Positions 18,524 through 27,715 are shown, numbered from the stretch's first letter. The stretch: DNA of 64,000 bases from RUG100 sp050953425 (GCA_050953425.1 JBMNMQ010000007.1:372001-436000); one strand, 5' to 3'. The notes: a model not told the origin generated them from the letters alone. Translations and numbers: made by a program.

Positions 18524-18729
18524 TGGAACTGAGCAAAATGAGAGAAATGTCAGACGCCGAACTGTACGAAGAACTGACGAAGATGAAAAAAGACCTGTTC
18601 AACCTGAGATTCCAGCACGTCACCGGACAGCTGGAAAACCCGATCAAGGTCCGGGATACGAGAAGAGATATTGCGCGCGTCAAGACCATCATTCGCGAAA
18701 AGCAGCTGGCAAAGGCGCAGACGGAGTAG
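18523..18729 (+). CDS. rpmC: 50S ribosomal protein L29
   Basis: 68 residues, all helical. Conserved MKKDLFNLRFQHVTGQLENP and RDIARVKTIIREK. Coupled by a one-base overlap to rplP. Confidence 0.98.
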   Translation: MELSKMREMSDAELYEELTKMKKDLFNLRFQHVTGQLENPIKVRDTRRDIARVKTIIREKQLAKAQTE

Positions 18730-18745
18730 AAAGGAGGAGAGAATC

Positions 18746-19009
18746 ATGACACAGGAAGCGAGAAACAGACGCAAGACCAGAGTCGGCATGGTTGTCAGTG
18801 ACAAGATGGACAAGACTGTGGTCGTGGCGCTGCAGGATTCAGTCAGACATTCCCTCTACGGCAAATCCGTCAAGAGGACGAAGAAGGTCAAGGCGCACGA
18901 TGAGAACAATGAATGCAGCATCGGCGATAAAGTAAGAATTATGGAGACCAGACCGCTGTCGAAGGACAAGAGATGGAGACTGGTCAACATTGTCGAAAAG
19001 GTTAAATAA
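18746..19009 (+). CDS. rpsQ: 30S ribosomal protein S17
   Basis: 87 residues. RKTRVGMVVSDKMDKTVVV at the N-terminus and HDENNECSIGDKVRIMETRPLSK. The start at 18746 follows AAGGAGGAG; longer in-frame readings extend into rpmC and are not supported. Confidence 0.98.
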   Translation: MTQEARNRRKTRVGMVVSDKMDKTVVVALQDSVRHSLYGKSVKRTKKVKAHDENNECSIGDKVRIMETRPLSKDKRWRLVNIVEKVK

Positions 19010-19023
19010 GGAGGCACCAGAGT

Positions 19024-19392
19024 ATGATTCAGACAGAAAGCAGACTGCGGGTCGCTGACAATTCCGGTGCAAAAGAACTGCTGTGCATCCGCATTCTCGG
19101 CGGCACCAGCCGGCAGTACGCCAACATCGGCGATGTCATCGTCTGCACCGTCAAGGAGGCGGCGCCGGGCGGTCAGGTAAAGAAAGGCGACGTCGTCAAG
19201 GCGGTCGTGGTCAGATCGAAGCGGGGCGCACGGCGCACCGATGGCAGCTACGTCAAATTCGATCAGAACGCCGCCGTCATCATCAAGGAAGACAAGAATC
19301 CGGTCGGAACGCGTATTTTCGGACCGGTTGCCAGAGAGCTGCGGGACAGAAGCTTTATGAAGATCGTGTCCCTGGCTCCGGAAGTACTGTAA
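19024..19392 (+). CDS. rplN: 50S ribosomal protein L14
   Basis: 122 residues, exact family length. MIQTESRLRVADNSGAKELL start and FGPVARELRDRSFMKIVSLAPEVL end. L14 lies at the subunit interface. Confidence 0.98.
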   Translation: MIQTESRLRVADNSGAKELLCIRILGGTSRQYANIGDVIVCTVKEAAPGGQVKKGDVVKAVVVRSKRGARRTDGSYVKFDQNAAVIIKEDKNPVGTRIFGPVARELRDRSFMKIVSLAPEVL

Positions 19393-19403
19393 AGGAGGAC
19401 AGG

Positions 19404-19706
19404 ATGCGCATTAAGAAAGGCGATATGGTCATTGTCCTCACCGGACAGGACAAAGGCAAGAAGGGCAAAGTGCTGAAGGCCATGCCCAGGGAAAACCGCG
19501 TCATCGTCGAGGGCGTCAACGTGCAGACCAGGCACCAGAAGCAGACGCGCACGGCGCCGGCGGAAATCAAGCACCAGGAGGGACCGATCCACGTTTCCAA
19601 TGTCGCCCTCGTGGACAGCGACGGCAAACCGACCCGGATCGGCATGAAGGTCGAAGGAGATAAAAAAGTGAGAATCGCCCGCCGCAGCGGCGCGACGATA
19701 GACTAG
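19404..19706 (+). CDS. rplX: 50S ribosomal protein L24
   Basis: 100 residues. KOW motif MVIVLTGQDKGKKGKVLKAM, then VEGVNVQTRHQKQT and the HVSNVALVD strand. The start at 19404 is chosen for AAGGAGGAC just upstream. L24 starts 50S assembly. Confidence 0.98.
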   Translation: MRIKKGDMVIVLTGQDKGKKGKVLKAMPRENRVIVEGVNVQTRHQKQTRTAPAEIKHQEGPIHVSNVALVDSDGKPTRIGMKVEGDKKVRIARRSGATID

Positions 19707-19723
19707 GAAAGGAGGAGAGGTCG

Positions 19724-20266
19724 TTGACAGCAAGACTGAAAGAAAAATACCAGAACGAAGCGTTCGGCGCCCTGCAGGAGAAATTCTCCTACGGCAACCC
19801 GATGCAGGTACCAAAGCTGGAGAAGATTACGATCAACATCGGCCTGGGTGAAGCCAAGGACAACCCGAAGCTGATGGAGACGGCCGTCAAGGAACTGGCG
19901 GCGATCAGCGGACAGCATCCGGTCGTGACCAAGGCGCGCAAATCGATCGCCAACTTCAAGGTCAGACAGGGCATGCCGGTCGGCACCAAAGTCACCCTGC
20001 GCGGCGACAGAATGTATGTGTTTGCCGACAAACTGTTCAACATCGCTCTTCCGCGTGTAAGAGACTTCAAGGGCGTCAGCCGCAATTCGTTTGACGGCAG
20101 AGGCAACTACTCGATGGGCGTCAGAGAACAGTTGATTTTCCCCGAGATCAATTACGACGATGTCGATATGGTCAAGGGCATGAACATTGTATTTACCACG
20201 ACGGCGGAAACGGACGAAGAGGCAGCGGCGCTGCTGGAAGCCCTCGGCATGCCGTTTGAAAAGTAG
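19724..20266 (+). CDS. rplE: 50S ribosomal protein L5 (TTG start)
   Basis: 180 residues. Start TARLKEKYQNEAFGALQEKF, then VTKARKSIANFKVRQGMPVG and GNYSMGVREQLIFPEI. It begins with TTG at 19724, 7-8 nt after AAAGGAGGAG; no ATG fits. L5 binds 5S rRNA and the P-site tRNA. Confidence 0.97.
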   Translation: MTARLKEKYQNEAFGALQEKFSYGNPMQVPKLEKITINIGLGEAKDNPKLMETAVKELAAISGQHPVVTKARKSIANFKVRQGMPVGTKVTLRGDRMYVFADKLFNIALPRVRDFKGVSRNSFDGRGNYSMGVREQLIFPEINYDDVDMVKGMNIVFTTTAETDEEAAALLEALGMPFEK

Positions 20267-20279
20267 GAGGTGCGGCGAT

Positions 20280-20465
20280 ATGGCGAAGACATCACTCAAG
20301 GTGAAGCAGCAGAGAAAGCCCAAGTACTCCACCCGGGCCTACACCCGCTGCCGGATCTGCGGCAGACCGCATTCGGTGCTGAAAAAGTACGGCATCTGCC
20401 GCATCTGCTTCAGAGAGCTCGCGTACAAGGGAGAGATTCCCGGCGTCAGAAAAGCGAGCTGGTAA
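20280..20465 (+). CDS. rpsN: 30S ribosomal protein S14, zinc type
   Basis: 61 residues, the short S14 form with a zinc ribbon: CRICGRPH and CRICFREL supply four cysteines. Ends IPGVRKASW. The start at 20280 follows TAGGAGGTGCGG. An 82-nt gap precedes rpsH. Confidence 0.98.
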   Translation: MAKTSLKVKQQRKPKYSTRAYTRCRICGRPHSVLKKYGICRICFRELAYKGEIPGVRKASW

Positions 20466-20547
20466 ACTACTGTACTTTCCGACAAGTTGCCGCGGCGGGC
20501 GGCCGCCGAAGCGGGCAAAACTATCGGAGGAAAAGGAGACAAGAACG

Positions 20548-20946
20548 ATGACAATGACAGATCCGATTGCGGATATGCTGACACGGATCCGGAATGCCAA
20601 TACGGCAGAGCACAAGTCGGTCGACGTGCCGGCTTCGAAGATCAAGAAATCCATTGCCGGAATTCTCGCTGACGAGGGGTACATCAACGGCTACGAAGTG
20701 ATCGACGACAACAAGCAGGGCATCATTCGCATCAGCATGAAGTACGGTCCGGAAAAGGAAAAAGTGATCAGCGGCATCAAGAAGATATCAAAGCCCGGCC
20801 TCAAGGTCTATGCCAAGGCTTCGGAAGTTCCGAAGGTTCTCGGCGGCCTCGGCATCGCGATTATCTCGACTTCCAACGGCGTGATCAGCGACAAGGAAGC
20901 GAGAAAGCTCGGCGTGGGCGGCGAAGTGATTTGTTATGTTTGGTAG
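20548..20946 (+). CDS. rpsH: 30S ribosomal protein S8
   Basis: 132 residues. TDPIADMLTRIRNANTAEHK at the start and SNGVISDKEARKLGVGGEVI at the end, a conserved 16S-binding segment. An ATG at 20554 is an alternative start that would remove two residues. S8 is the autoregulator of the spc operon in E. coli. Confidence 0.98.
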   Translation: MTMTDPIADMLTRIRNANTAEHKSVDVPASKIKKSIAGILADEGYINGYEVIDDNKQGIIRISMKYGPEKEKVISGIKKISKPGLKVYAKASEVPKVLGGLGIAIISTSNGVISDKEARKLGVGGEVICYVW

Positions 20947-20958
20947 GAGGAATGCAAC

Positions 20959-21510
20959 ATGTCAAGAATAGGCAATCAACCCATTGATCTTCCTGCCGGC
21001 GTGGAAGTCAAAGTCGGTGCTGACAATCTCGTCAGCGTCAAGGGCCCGAAGGGGCAGCTGCAGGAAAAGATCAACGACTGCATCGCGGTGGCCGTCGACG
21101 GCAGCACCGTCAACGTCACCAGATCGTCGGATGACAAGAATGACCGCGCGCAGCACGGCCTGGCCAGAACGCTGATCGCCAACATGGTCGAAGGCGTGAC
21201 CAACGGCTTTGAAAAGCGTCTGGAACTGCAGGGCGTCGGCTACCGGGCAGAGAAGAAGAACAAGAAACTGGTACTCAGCCTCGGTTTCTCCCATCCCGTG
21301 GAGATGGAGGATCCCGAAGGCATCGAGACCGAAACCCCGTCGGCGACGGAAATCGTCGTCAAGGGCATCGATAAGGCGCTGGTCGGCAATTACGCCGCCA
21401 ACATCCGCCAGCTGAGAAAGCCGGAACCGTACAAGGGCAAGGGCATCCGCTATGTCGGCGAATATGTCCGCCGCAAGGAAGGAAAAGCCGGCGTCAAGGC
21501 TGGAGAATAG
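20959..21510 (+). CDS. rplF: 50S ribosomal protein L6
   Basis: 183 residues. MSRIGNQPIDLPAGVEVKVG start, RLELQGVGYRAEKKNKKLVL and the C-terminal RKPEPYKGKGIRYVGEYVRR. Located at the base of the L7/L12 stalk. Confidence 0.98.
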   Translation: MSRIGNQPIDLPAGVEVKVGADNLVSVKGPKGQLQEKINDCIAVAVDGSTVNVTRSSDDKNDRAQHGLARTLIANMVEGVTNGFEKRLELQGVGYRAEKKNKKLVLSLGFSHPVEMEDPEGIETETPSATEIVVKGIDKALVGNYAANIRQLRKPEPYKGKGIRYVGEYVRRKEGKAGVKAGE

Positions 21511-21528
21511 GGAAAGGAGTGAAGACAG

Positions 21529-21900
21529 ATGGCAAAAACATCGCGTAACGCGAAACGCCTCGCGAGACACCAGAGAGTCAGAAGAGATTTGTTCGGCACT
21601 CCTGAAAAACCGCGGCTCAGCGTGTTCCGCAGCAACAGGAATATTTCCGTACAGATTATCGATGACGTGCACGGCCGCACTCTGGCCGCCGCATCGACGC
21701 TCGACAGCGAGCTGAAGAATACGCTCGAGAACGGCAACGGCGGCAACAAGGCCGCGGCCAGAGCCGTCGGTGAAGCTATTGCAAAGAGAGCCCTGGAAAA
21801 GGGAATCGACACCGTCGCATTCGACAGGGGCGGATTCCTTTATCACGGAAGAGTCAGAGAACTGGCCGAAGGCGCGAGAGAAGCCGGGCTCAAGTTCTAG
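21529..21900 (+). CDS. rplR: 50S ribosomal protein L18
   Basis: 123 residues. Basic N-terminus, RPRLSVFRS-type motif (KPRLSVFRSNRNISVQIIDD) and DRGGFLYHGRVRELAEGARE. It binds 5S rRNA. Confidence 0.98.
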   Translation: MAKTSRNAKRLARHQRVRRDLFGTPEKPRLSVFRSNRNISVQIIDDVHGRTLAAASTLDSELKNTLENGNGGNKAAARAVGEAIAKRALEKGIDTVAFDRGGFLYHGRVRELAEGAREAGLKF

Positions 21901-21914
21901 CAAGGAGGAGACCA

Positions 21915-22418
21915 ATGCGAAATACAATCGACGCTTCCAGGCTCGACTTGAACGACACCATTGTCGACATCAGACGCGTTGCCAAGACGGTTAAGGGCGG
22001 CAGAAACATGCGCTTCAGCGTGACGGTTGTCGTCGGCGACAACGAGGGCCACGTCGGAGTCGGACTCGGAAAAGCACAGGAAATCCCCGAAGCGGTCAGA
22101 AAAGCGACGGAAGACGCCAAGAAGAATCTGATCGCGGTTCCGACCGTCGGAACGACGATCCCGCACCGCCATGTCGGTGTATTCGGCGCCGGACGCGTGC
22201 TGCTGATGCCGGCCGTCGAAGGTACCGGCGTGATCGCCGGTTCCGCGGTTCGTACCGTTCTGGAAGCGGCCGGCGTCAAGGACGTCCGCGCCAAATCCAT
22301 CGGCTCCAACAACGCCGTCAACATGGCGTACGCCACGCTGCAGGGGCTGAAGGAACTGAAAACCGTGGAGGAAGTCAGCAGACTGCGCGGCAAGACCAAG
22401 GAAGAAATCTTAGGATAG
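21915..22418 (+). CDS. rpsE: 30S ribosomal protein S5
   Basis: 167 residues. RRVAKTVKGGRNMRFSVTVV, VGVGLGKAQEIPEAVRKA and KSIGSNNAVNMAYATLQGL, the conserved double-strand RNA-binding and S5 C-terminal regions. Contributes to decoding accuracy. Confidence 0.98.
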   Translation: MRNTIDASRLDLNDTIVDIRRVAKTVKGGRNMRFSVTVVVGDNEGHVGVGLGKAQEIPEAVRKATEDAKKNLIAVPTVGTTIPHRHVGVFGAGRVLLMPAVEGTGVIAGSAVRTVLEAAGVKDVRAKSIGSNNAVNMAYATLQGLKELKTVEEVSRLRGKTKEEILG

Positions 22419-22428
22419 GAGGAGCAGG

Positions 22429-22611
22429 ATGGCAGGCAAAGTAAGAATTACACTGACCAGGAGCACAATCGGCGCGACTCCGAAACAGAAAAAGATTGTC
22501 GCCGCCATGGGTCTGAAGAAGATGCACCAGTCCGTAGAAATGCAGGACAACGAGGTGACCGCAGGCGCTGTGCAGAAAGTATCCCACCTGGTCACCTGCG
22601 AAAAGCTGTAA
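22429..22611 (+). CDS. rpmD: 50S ribosomal protein L30
   Basis: 60 residues, normal for bacteria. VRITLTRSTIGATPKQKKIV and the VQKVSHLVTCEKL end. Confidence 0.97.
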   Translation: MAGKVRITLTRSTIGATPKQKKIVAAMGLKKMHQSVEMQDNEVTAGAVQKVSHLVTCEKL

Positions 22612-22626
22612 AAAGGAGGTGCAACT

Positions 22627-23067
22627 GTGAAACTGCATGAACTGAAAGCAGCCGAAGGTGCTGCCAGATCCCGCAAGAGGAGGGGCCGCGGTTCCGCTAC
22701 CGGTCAGGGAACGACCGGCGGCAGAGGCATGAACGGCCAGAAATCCCGCAGCGGCGGCGGCGTTCGGCTGGGATTTGAAGGCGGCCAGATGCCGCTCTAT
22801 CGCCGCATCCCCAAGCGCGGCTTTACCAATATCTGGGGCACGGAATATGCCGAAGTCAACGTCGCCGCACTGAACCGCTTTGACGCGGGGACCGAAGTGA
22901 CGCCCGAGCTGCTCCGCGAGACGGGACTCGTCAAGAAGGCCGGTGACGGCATTAAAATCCTGGGGCAGGGAGAACTGGAAAAGAATCTCACTGTCAAGGC
23001 CGATAAATTCAGCAAATCCGCTAAGGAAAAAATTGAAGCCGCGGGAGGAAAGGCAGAGGTTCTCTGA
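22627..23067 (+). CDS. rplO: 50S ribosomal protein L15 (GTG start)
   Basis: 146 residues. KLHELKAAEGAARSRKRRGR, GQKSRSGGGVRLGFEGGQMP and the globular C-terminal domain. The GTG start lies 8 nt after AAAGGAGG. The stop overlaps the secY start (TGATG), so secretion-channel synthesis is coupled to it. Confidence 0.97.
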   Translation: MKLHELKAAEGAARSRKRRGRGSATGQGTTGGRGMNGQKSRSGGGVRLGFEGGQMPLYRRIPKRGFTNIWGTEYAEVNVAALNRFDAGTEVTPELLRETGLVKKAGDGIKILGQGELEKNLTVKADKFSKSAKEKIEAAGGKAEVL

Positions 23068-24350
23068 TGGAAATGCTGCAGACAGTGGGAAAGGCGTGGA
23101 AGGTCCAGGAGCTGCGCAAAAAAATGATCTATACGCTGCTGATCCTGGTCGTCTTCCGCATCGGTTCCAATATTCCCGTACCGGGCATCAACCGCGACGT
23201 TCTGTCGCAGATGTTTGACGGATCCACGGGACTGTTCGAACTGTTCAACCTGTTTTCGGGCGGATCGTTCGGCAATATGACAATCTTTGCACTGAGCATT
23301 ACGCCCTACATTACGGCATCGATCATCCTGCAGCTGCTGACGATAGCGATTCCGTCGCTCGAGCGGCTGTCCAAGGAGGGTATGGAGGGACGCAAGAAGA
23401 TTACGCAGTACACGCGTTATCTGACGGTGATCCTGGCCGTGGTGCAGGCGCTCGGCATGTCGGTCGGGCTGTTCCGTCAGGCGCTGGTTCACACCGACCC
23501 GATGTCGATCACGGTGATCATCTTCATCCTCACGGCAGGAACGACTTTCCTGATGTGGCTGGGTGAGCAGATCAATGAAAACGGCATCGGCAACGGCATA
23601 TCGCTGATCATCTTCGGCGGCATCATCGCCCGCCTGCCGTCCGGCATCGGCACCACCTGGCAGAGCTACAAGAGCGGCGAGATCAGCATGATGACCATCA
23701 TCCTGTTCATCGTCTTCGCGATTGCGGTTACCCTCGGCATCATCGAAGTGCAGCAGGGCCAGAGAAGGATCCCGGTGCAGTACGCCAAGCGGGTCGTCGG
23801 CCGCAAAATGTACGGCGGACAGGCTACGCATATACCACTGCGGGTTAACCAGGCAGGCGTCATCCCGATCATCTTCGCGATGTCGATCCTGCAGTTCCCG
23901 ATGACAATTACATATTTTACCGGAAACAACACCGGCTTCGGCCGCTGGGTAGACAAGTATCTGTCCCTGAACGGCTCCCCCGGTGTATGGATCTATTCCG
24001 CACTTTACATCGTGCTGACGTTCCTGTTCACCTACTTCTATACGGCGGTCACCTTCAAGCCGGAAGAGGTCTCGGACAACATGAGACAGAGCGGCGGCTT
24101 TATCCCCGGCATCCGGCCGGGACGGGCTACGGTCGACTATCTGACCAAGGTTATGAATCGCATCACGTTCGTCGGGGCGCTGTTCCTGGCAGCCGTCGCG
24201 GTTCTGCCGACCATCGTCAGCGGGCTGACCAACCTCAACGTTTACTTCGGCGGCACATCGCTGCTGATCGCAGTCGGTGTGGCCCTCGATACGATGAAGC
24301 AGCTGGAGCAGCAGATGGTCATGCGAAATTATGAAGGTTTCCTGAAGTGA
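23067..24350 (+). CDS. secY: Protein translocase subunit SecY
   Basis: 427 residues, ten membrane helices, the channel of the Sec translocon. Plug and TM2 region FNLFSGGSFGNMTIFALSIT, the GIIEVQQGQRRIPVQYAKRV cytoplasmic loop that contacts ribosome and SecA, and IRPGRATVDYL in the next loop. Coupled to rplO by a one-base overlap. Confidence 0.98.
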   Translation: MEMLQTVGKAWKVQELRKKMIYTLLILVVFRIGSNIPVPGINRDVLSQMFDGSTGLFELFNLFSGGSFGNMTIFALSITPYITASIILQLLTIAIPSLERLSKEGMEGRKKITQYTRYLTVILAVVQALGMSVGLFRQALVHTDPMSITVIIFILTAGTTFLMWLGEQINENGIGNGISLIIFGGIIARLPSGIGTTWQSYKSGEISMMTIILFIVFAIAVTLGIIEVQQGQRRIPVQYAKRVVGRKMYGGQATHIPLRVNQAGVIPIIFAMSILQFPMTITYFTGNNTGFGRWVDKYLSLNGSPGVWIYSALYIVLTFLFTYFYTAVTFKPEEVSDNMRQSGGFIPGIRPGRATVDYLTKVMNRITFVGALFLAAVAVLPTIVSGLTNLNVYFGGTSLLIAVGVALDTMKQLEQQMVMRNYEGFLK

Positions 24351-24363
24351 GGAGGAACTGGCA

Positions 24364-25008
24364 ATGAATCTGGTACTGCTGGGCCCGCCGGGAGCGGGCA
24401 AGGGCACGCAGGCGGCGATGATCAAGGAGAAATTCAGCATCCCGCACATTTCCACCGGAGATATTTTCCGGGAAAACATTAAGAACAAGACGGAACTGGG
24501 CCGCAAGGCGGAGGAATATATGTCCCGCGGCGAGCTCGTTCCGGATGCACTGGTGATCGAGATCGCGCTCGATCGACTGGGCCGCGATGACTGCCGCAGC
24601 GGCTTCCTGCTCGACGGCTTTCCGCGCACGGTCGAACAGGCCCGCGCCCTCGATCAATTCCTGGCCGACAAGGGCGACCGGCTCGACAGGGTGCTCGACA
24701 TCATGGTCGGAGAGGAGATCCTCGTCGACCGCCTGATCACCCGCCGGGTCTGCAAAAACTGCGGCGCCACCTACAACATCAAGGGCATGCCGCCGAAAAA
24801 AGAGGGCATCTGCGACCGGTGCGGCGGCGAGCTGATCCAGCGCGCCGACGACACCGAAGAGACGGTGCGCAACCGCATCAAGGTCTACGAATCGCAGACC
24901 AAGCCGCTGGTCGATTACTACGAAAAGGCCGGCAGCATCGCCCACCTCGACGGCACCATCGGCCTGCAGCCGCTGTTCGACAAGATCGTGGAGCTGCTGG
25001 AGGCCTGA
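24364..25008 (+). CDS. adk: Adenylate kinase, zinc-lid type
   Basis: 214 residues. P-loop GPPGAGKGTQ near residues 7-16, LDGFPRTVEQA, and a LID with four cysteines (CKNC and CDRC), the zinc-binding form common in Gram-positive bacteria. Makes 2 ADP from ATP and AMP. Map follows directly. Confidence 0.98.
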   Translation: MNLVLLGPPGAGKGTQAAMIKEKFSIPHISTGDIFRENIKNKTELGRKAEEYMSRGELVPDALVIEIALDRLGRDDCRSGFLLDGFPRTVEQARALDQFLADKGDRLDRVLDIMVGEEILVDRLITRRVCKNCGATYNIKGMPPKKEGICDRCGGELIQRADDTEETVRNRIKVYESQTKPLVDYYEKAGSIAHLDGTIGLQPLFDKIVELLEA

Positions 25009-25009
25009 G

Positions 25010-25777
25010 ATGATCAGCATCAAGGGTGAGTACGAACTGCAGCTGATGCGTCAGTCGGGCCGGGTAACCGGCCGGATCCTGCGGGATCTGAAGGGACTGA
25101 TCCGCCCGGGAATCACGACCTGGGACATCGATCACTACGTCGACGAGGCCATCCGCGCGCAGGGCATGACCCCGACCTTCAAGGGCTATCAGGGTTATCC
25201 GGCCAGTGCCTGCACCTCGGTCAACGACGAGATTGTGCACGGCATTCCCTCCCGCCGCCGCGTGCTGCAGGAGGGGGACATTGTCAGCGTCGACATCGGC
25301 AGCACCTGGCACGGCTACGTCAGCGACGCCGCCCGCACCTATGCGGTCGGGCGCATCGACGAGGCCGCCCGGAGTCTGATCGAGTCCGCCCGGCGTGCGT
25401 TCTTCTGCGGTCTGACCGAGTGCCGTCCGCGGCACCGGGTCTCCGACATCTCCCACGCGATACAGGAAAGCGTGGAGGGGGATGGCTGCGGGGTAGTGCG
25501 GGAGCTGGTCGGCCACGGCGTCGGCAGCCGCATGCACGAGGAACCGCAGATTCCCAATTACGGCCGGCCGGGGCGCGGTCCGCGCATTGCCAAAGGCATG
25601 GTCTTTGCGATTGAGCCGATGATCACGGCGGGAAGCCCGCAGATCCGTCAGCTCGACGACGGCTGGACCATCGTCACGGCGGACGGCAGCCTGGCTGCCC
25701 ACTACGAAAATACAGTTGTGATAACGGACGACGAGCCGGAGCTGCTCACTCTGGACACAGAAGAGGAGAATTCTTAG
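25010..25777 (+). CDS. map: Type I methionine aminopeptidase
   Basis: 255 residues. Removes the initiator Met cotranslationally. Metal ligands lie in SVDIGSTWHGYVSDAARTY (two Asp), VGHGVGSRMHEEP (His), FAIEPM (Glu) and near the C-terminus in HYENTVV (Glu). The start is 2 nt after the adk stop with GGAGG inside the adk end. infA follows immediately. Confidence 0.97.
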   Translation: MISIKGEYELQLMRQSGRVTGRILRDLKGLIRPGITTWDIDHYVDEAIRAQGMTPTFKGYQGYPASACTSVNDEIVHGIPSRRRVLQEGDIVSVDIGSTWHGYVSDAARTYAVGRIDEAARSLIESARRAFFCGLTECRPRHRVSDISHAIQESVEGDGCGVVRELVGHGVGSRMHEEPQIPNYGRPGRGPRIAKGMVFAIEPMITAGSPQIRQLDDGWTIVTADGSLAAHYENTVVITDDEPELLTLDTEEENS

Positions 25778-26002
25778 ATGTCAAAGAAAGATGTTATCGA
25801 GGCGTCGGGCATCGTCAAGGAAGCCCAGCCGAACGCGATGTTTGTCGTTGAACTGGAGGGCATCGGACACACGATCCTGGCCACGGTTTCCGGCAAAATC
25901 CGCATGCATTACATCCGCATTCTGCCGGGCGACCATGTCAAGGTGGAATTGTCGCCCTATGATCTGACCAAGGGCCGGATCACATGGCGGGATAAGGGCT
26001 GA
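25778..26002 (+). CDS. infA: Translation initiation factor IF-1
   Basis: 74 residues. S1/OB-fold: DVIEASGIVKEAQPNAMFVV, KIRMHYIRILPGDHVKVELS and YDLTKGRITWR. Starts directly after the map stop with AGAGGAGAATTC upstream. Confidence 0.98.
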   Translation: MSKKDVIEASGIVKEAQPNAMFVVELEGIGHTILATVSGKIRMHYIRILPGDHVKVELSPYDLTKGRITWRDKG

Positions 26003-26033
26003 AACGGCCCGCAGGAACAGGAGGTTTCGCAAG

Positions 26034-26147
26034 ATGAAAGTAAGAGCATCCGTCAAACCGATGTGCGAAAAATGCAAGGTCATCAAGCGCAAGGGCAAGG
26101 TCATGGTGATCTGCGAAAATCCCAAGCACAAGCAGAAGCAGGGTTGA
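26034..26147 (+). CDS. rpmJ: 50S ribosomal protein L36
   Basis: 37 residues starting MKVRASVKPMCEKCKVIKRK. It is the zinc form, with CEKC followed by a further Cys (VICENPKH) and His as ligands. AGGAGGT lies 9-10 nt upstream. The gap to rpsM is 118 nt and holds a GCTGCC/GGCAGC hairpin without a T tract; no clear promoter. Confidence 0.97.
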   Translation: MKVRASVKPMCEKCKVIKRKGKVMVICENPKHKQKQG

Positions 26148-26265
26148 CAGAGAAAAGTTGCTGCCGGGACTGGCAGCTGTTGAAAAACATCCCGTTTATA
26201 TTGCGCCCGGGGCGCTTCCTGCGCCTTGACGGCTGCGCGACGGAAGATGGGAAGAGGAGGAAATT

Positions 26266-26643
26266 ATGGCTCGTATAGCCGGAGTTGACTTACCAAGAGA
26301 GAAAAGAGTTGAAATCGGTCTGACCTATATCTATGGGATCGGCAGACCGACTGCCCAGACAATCCTCAAAAAAGTCGGTGTGGATCCCGGTACCCGGGTG
26401 AAGGATCTGACCGAAGAGGAAGTCGGCAGAATCAGACGCGTGATCGACGAAGAGTACATGGTGGAAGGCGACCTCAGAAGAGACGTCAATCTCAACATCA
26501 AGCGGCTCATGGAGATCGGTTCCTATCGCGGCATCCGTCACAGACGGAACCTGCCGGTGCGGGGACAGAACTCCAAGACCAACGCCAGAACACGCAAGGG
26601 GCCTAAAAAGACCGTAGGCCGCAAGAAGAAGGCAACTTTATAA
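26266..26643 (+). CDS. rpsM: 30S ribosomal protein S13
   Basis: 125 residues. MARIAGVDLPREKRVEIGLT, helix-two-turn-helix region and the basic RGQNSKTNARTRKGP tail that contacts P-site tRNA. Confidence 0.98.
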   Translation: MARIAGVDLPREKRVEIGLTYIYGIGRPTAQTILKKVGVDPGTRVKDLTEEEVGRIRRVIDEEYMVEGDLRRDVNLNIKRLMEIGSYRGIRHRRNLPVRGQNSKTNARTRKGPKKTVGRKKKATL

Positions 26644-26657
26644 GGGGGTAGAGAGAA

Positions 26658-27056
26658 ATGGCAAAAGCGCAGAAAAAATCGACAAGAAAAAGAAGAAAAG
26701 AGCGCAAGAACGTAGAAAAGGGCCAGGCACATATTCAGTCTACCTTCAACAATACGCTCGTTACCTTGACGGATATGTCGGGCAACGCCCTGTCCTGGTC
26801 CAGTGCGGGTTCCCTTGGCTTCAAGGGCTCGAGAAAATCCACCCCGTTTGCCGCGCAGATGGCTGCCGAAACGGCCGCCAAAGGGGCAATCGAACACGGG
26901 CTGAAGACGGTGGAAGTGTACGTGAAGGGGCCGGGTTCCGGCCGCGATGCCGCGATCCGCGCGCTCGAGGCGGCAGGCCTGAGCGTGACGATGATCAAGG
27001 ATATCACACCGATTCCGCACAACGGATGCAGACCACCGAAGAGAAGAAGAGTCTGA
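26658..27056 (+). CDS. rpsK: 30S ribosomal protein S11
   Basis: 132 residues. AHIQSTFNNTLVTLTDMSGN, VKGPGSGRDAAIRALEAAGL and the invariant DITPIPHNGCRPPKRRRV end. Confidence 0.98.
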   Translation: MAKAQKKSTRKRRKERKNVEKGQAHIQSTFNNTLVTLTDMSGNALSWSSAGSLGFKGSRKSTPFAAQMAAETAAKGAIEHGLKTVEVYVKGPGSGRDAAIRALEAAGLSVTMIKDITPIPHNGCRPPKRRRV

Positions 27057-27075
27057 GGCAAGGAGGAAGTGAATC

Positions 27076-27666
27076 ATGGCAGTAAACAGAGAACCCATTT
27101 TAAAAAGGTGCAGATCACTGCAGATCGATCCGAGTTATGTCGGCATCTTCAAGGAATCAAAGAGAACTTCGCAGCGCAGCACCTATCGCAAGATGAGTGA
27201 ATACGGATTGCAGCTGCGGGAAAAGCAGAGAGCGAAGTTCATCTACGGCGTCCTTGAAAAGCAGTTCAGAAATACATTTGAGAAAGCCGCCAAGAAGAAG
27301 GGCATCACCGGTGAAAACCTGCTCGTGATGCTGGAGGAGCGGCTCGACAACGTCGTCTACCGCATGGGACTGGCCACGACCAGACGGGAAGCCAGACAGC
27401 TGGTGGTGCACCGTCACTACATGGTCAACGGGCGGATCGTCAACATCCCCTCGTACCAGGTAAAGCCCGGCGACGTCATCAAGGTCAAGGAGCGGAGCCA
27501 GAGCTCTCCCAAATTCAAGGAAATCAAGGAGATGGAGGTCGGCGTACCGGCCTGGCTCAGTGTCGATAAGGAAAAGTTCGAGGGTACGGTTCTGACCGAT
27601 CCGACCCGCGACCAGATCGATACACCGATCGAAGAGCACCTGATCGTAGAATTGTACTCCAAGTAA
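27076..27666 (+). CDS. rpsD: 30S ribosomal protein S4
   Basis: 196 residues. It carries the S4 RNA-binding domain (RLDNVVYRMGLATTRREARQ, HYMVNGRIVNIPSYQVKPGD), but the N-terminus is the short, Cys-free C- type. S4 lies inside the alpha cluster between rpsK and rpoA, as in Clostridia and E. coli but unlike Bacillus. Confidence 0.97.
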   Translation: MAVNREPILKRCRSLQIDPSYVGIFKESKRTSQRSTYRKMSEYGLQLREKQRAKFIYGVLEKQFRNTFEKAAKKKGITGENLLVMLEERLDNVVYRMGLATTRREARQLVVHRHYMVNGRIVNIPSYQVKPGDVIKVKERSQSSPKFKEIKEMEVGVPAWLSVDKEKFEGTVLTDPTRDQIDTPIEEHLIVELYSK

Positions 27667-27715
27667 TCGCAGCGGAAGACAGTGGTTCATGGAGCAGCAA
27701 AAAAAGGAGGAACGA

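Noticed and set aside
22797..24629. Minus-strand frame of 610 codons across secY
   Set aside because: It runs opposite rplO, secY and adk, has no ribosome binding site and gives His/Gln/Arg-rich sequence typical of an antisense shadow.
26148..26265. Promoter between rpmJ and rpsM
   Set aside because: TTGACA occurs at the rpmJ stop but no -10 box lies at 16-18 nt; the hairpin there lacks a T tract, so read-through of the operon is assumed.
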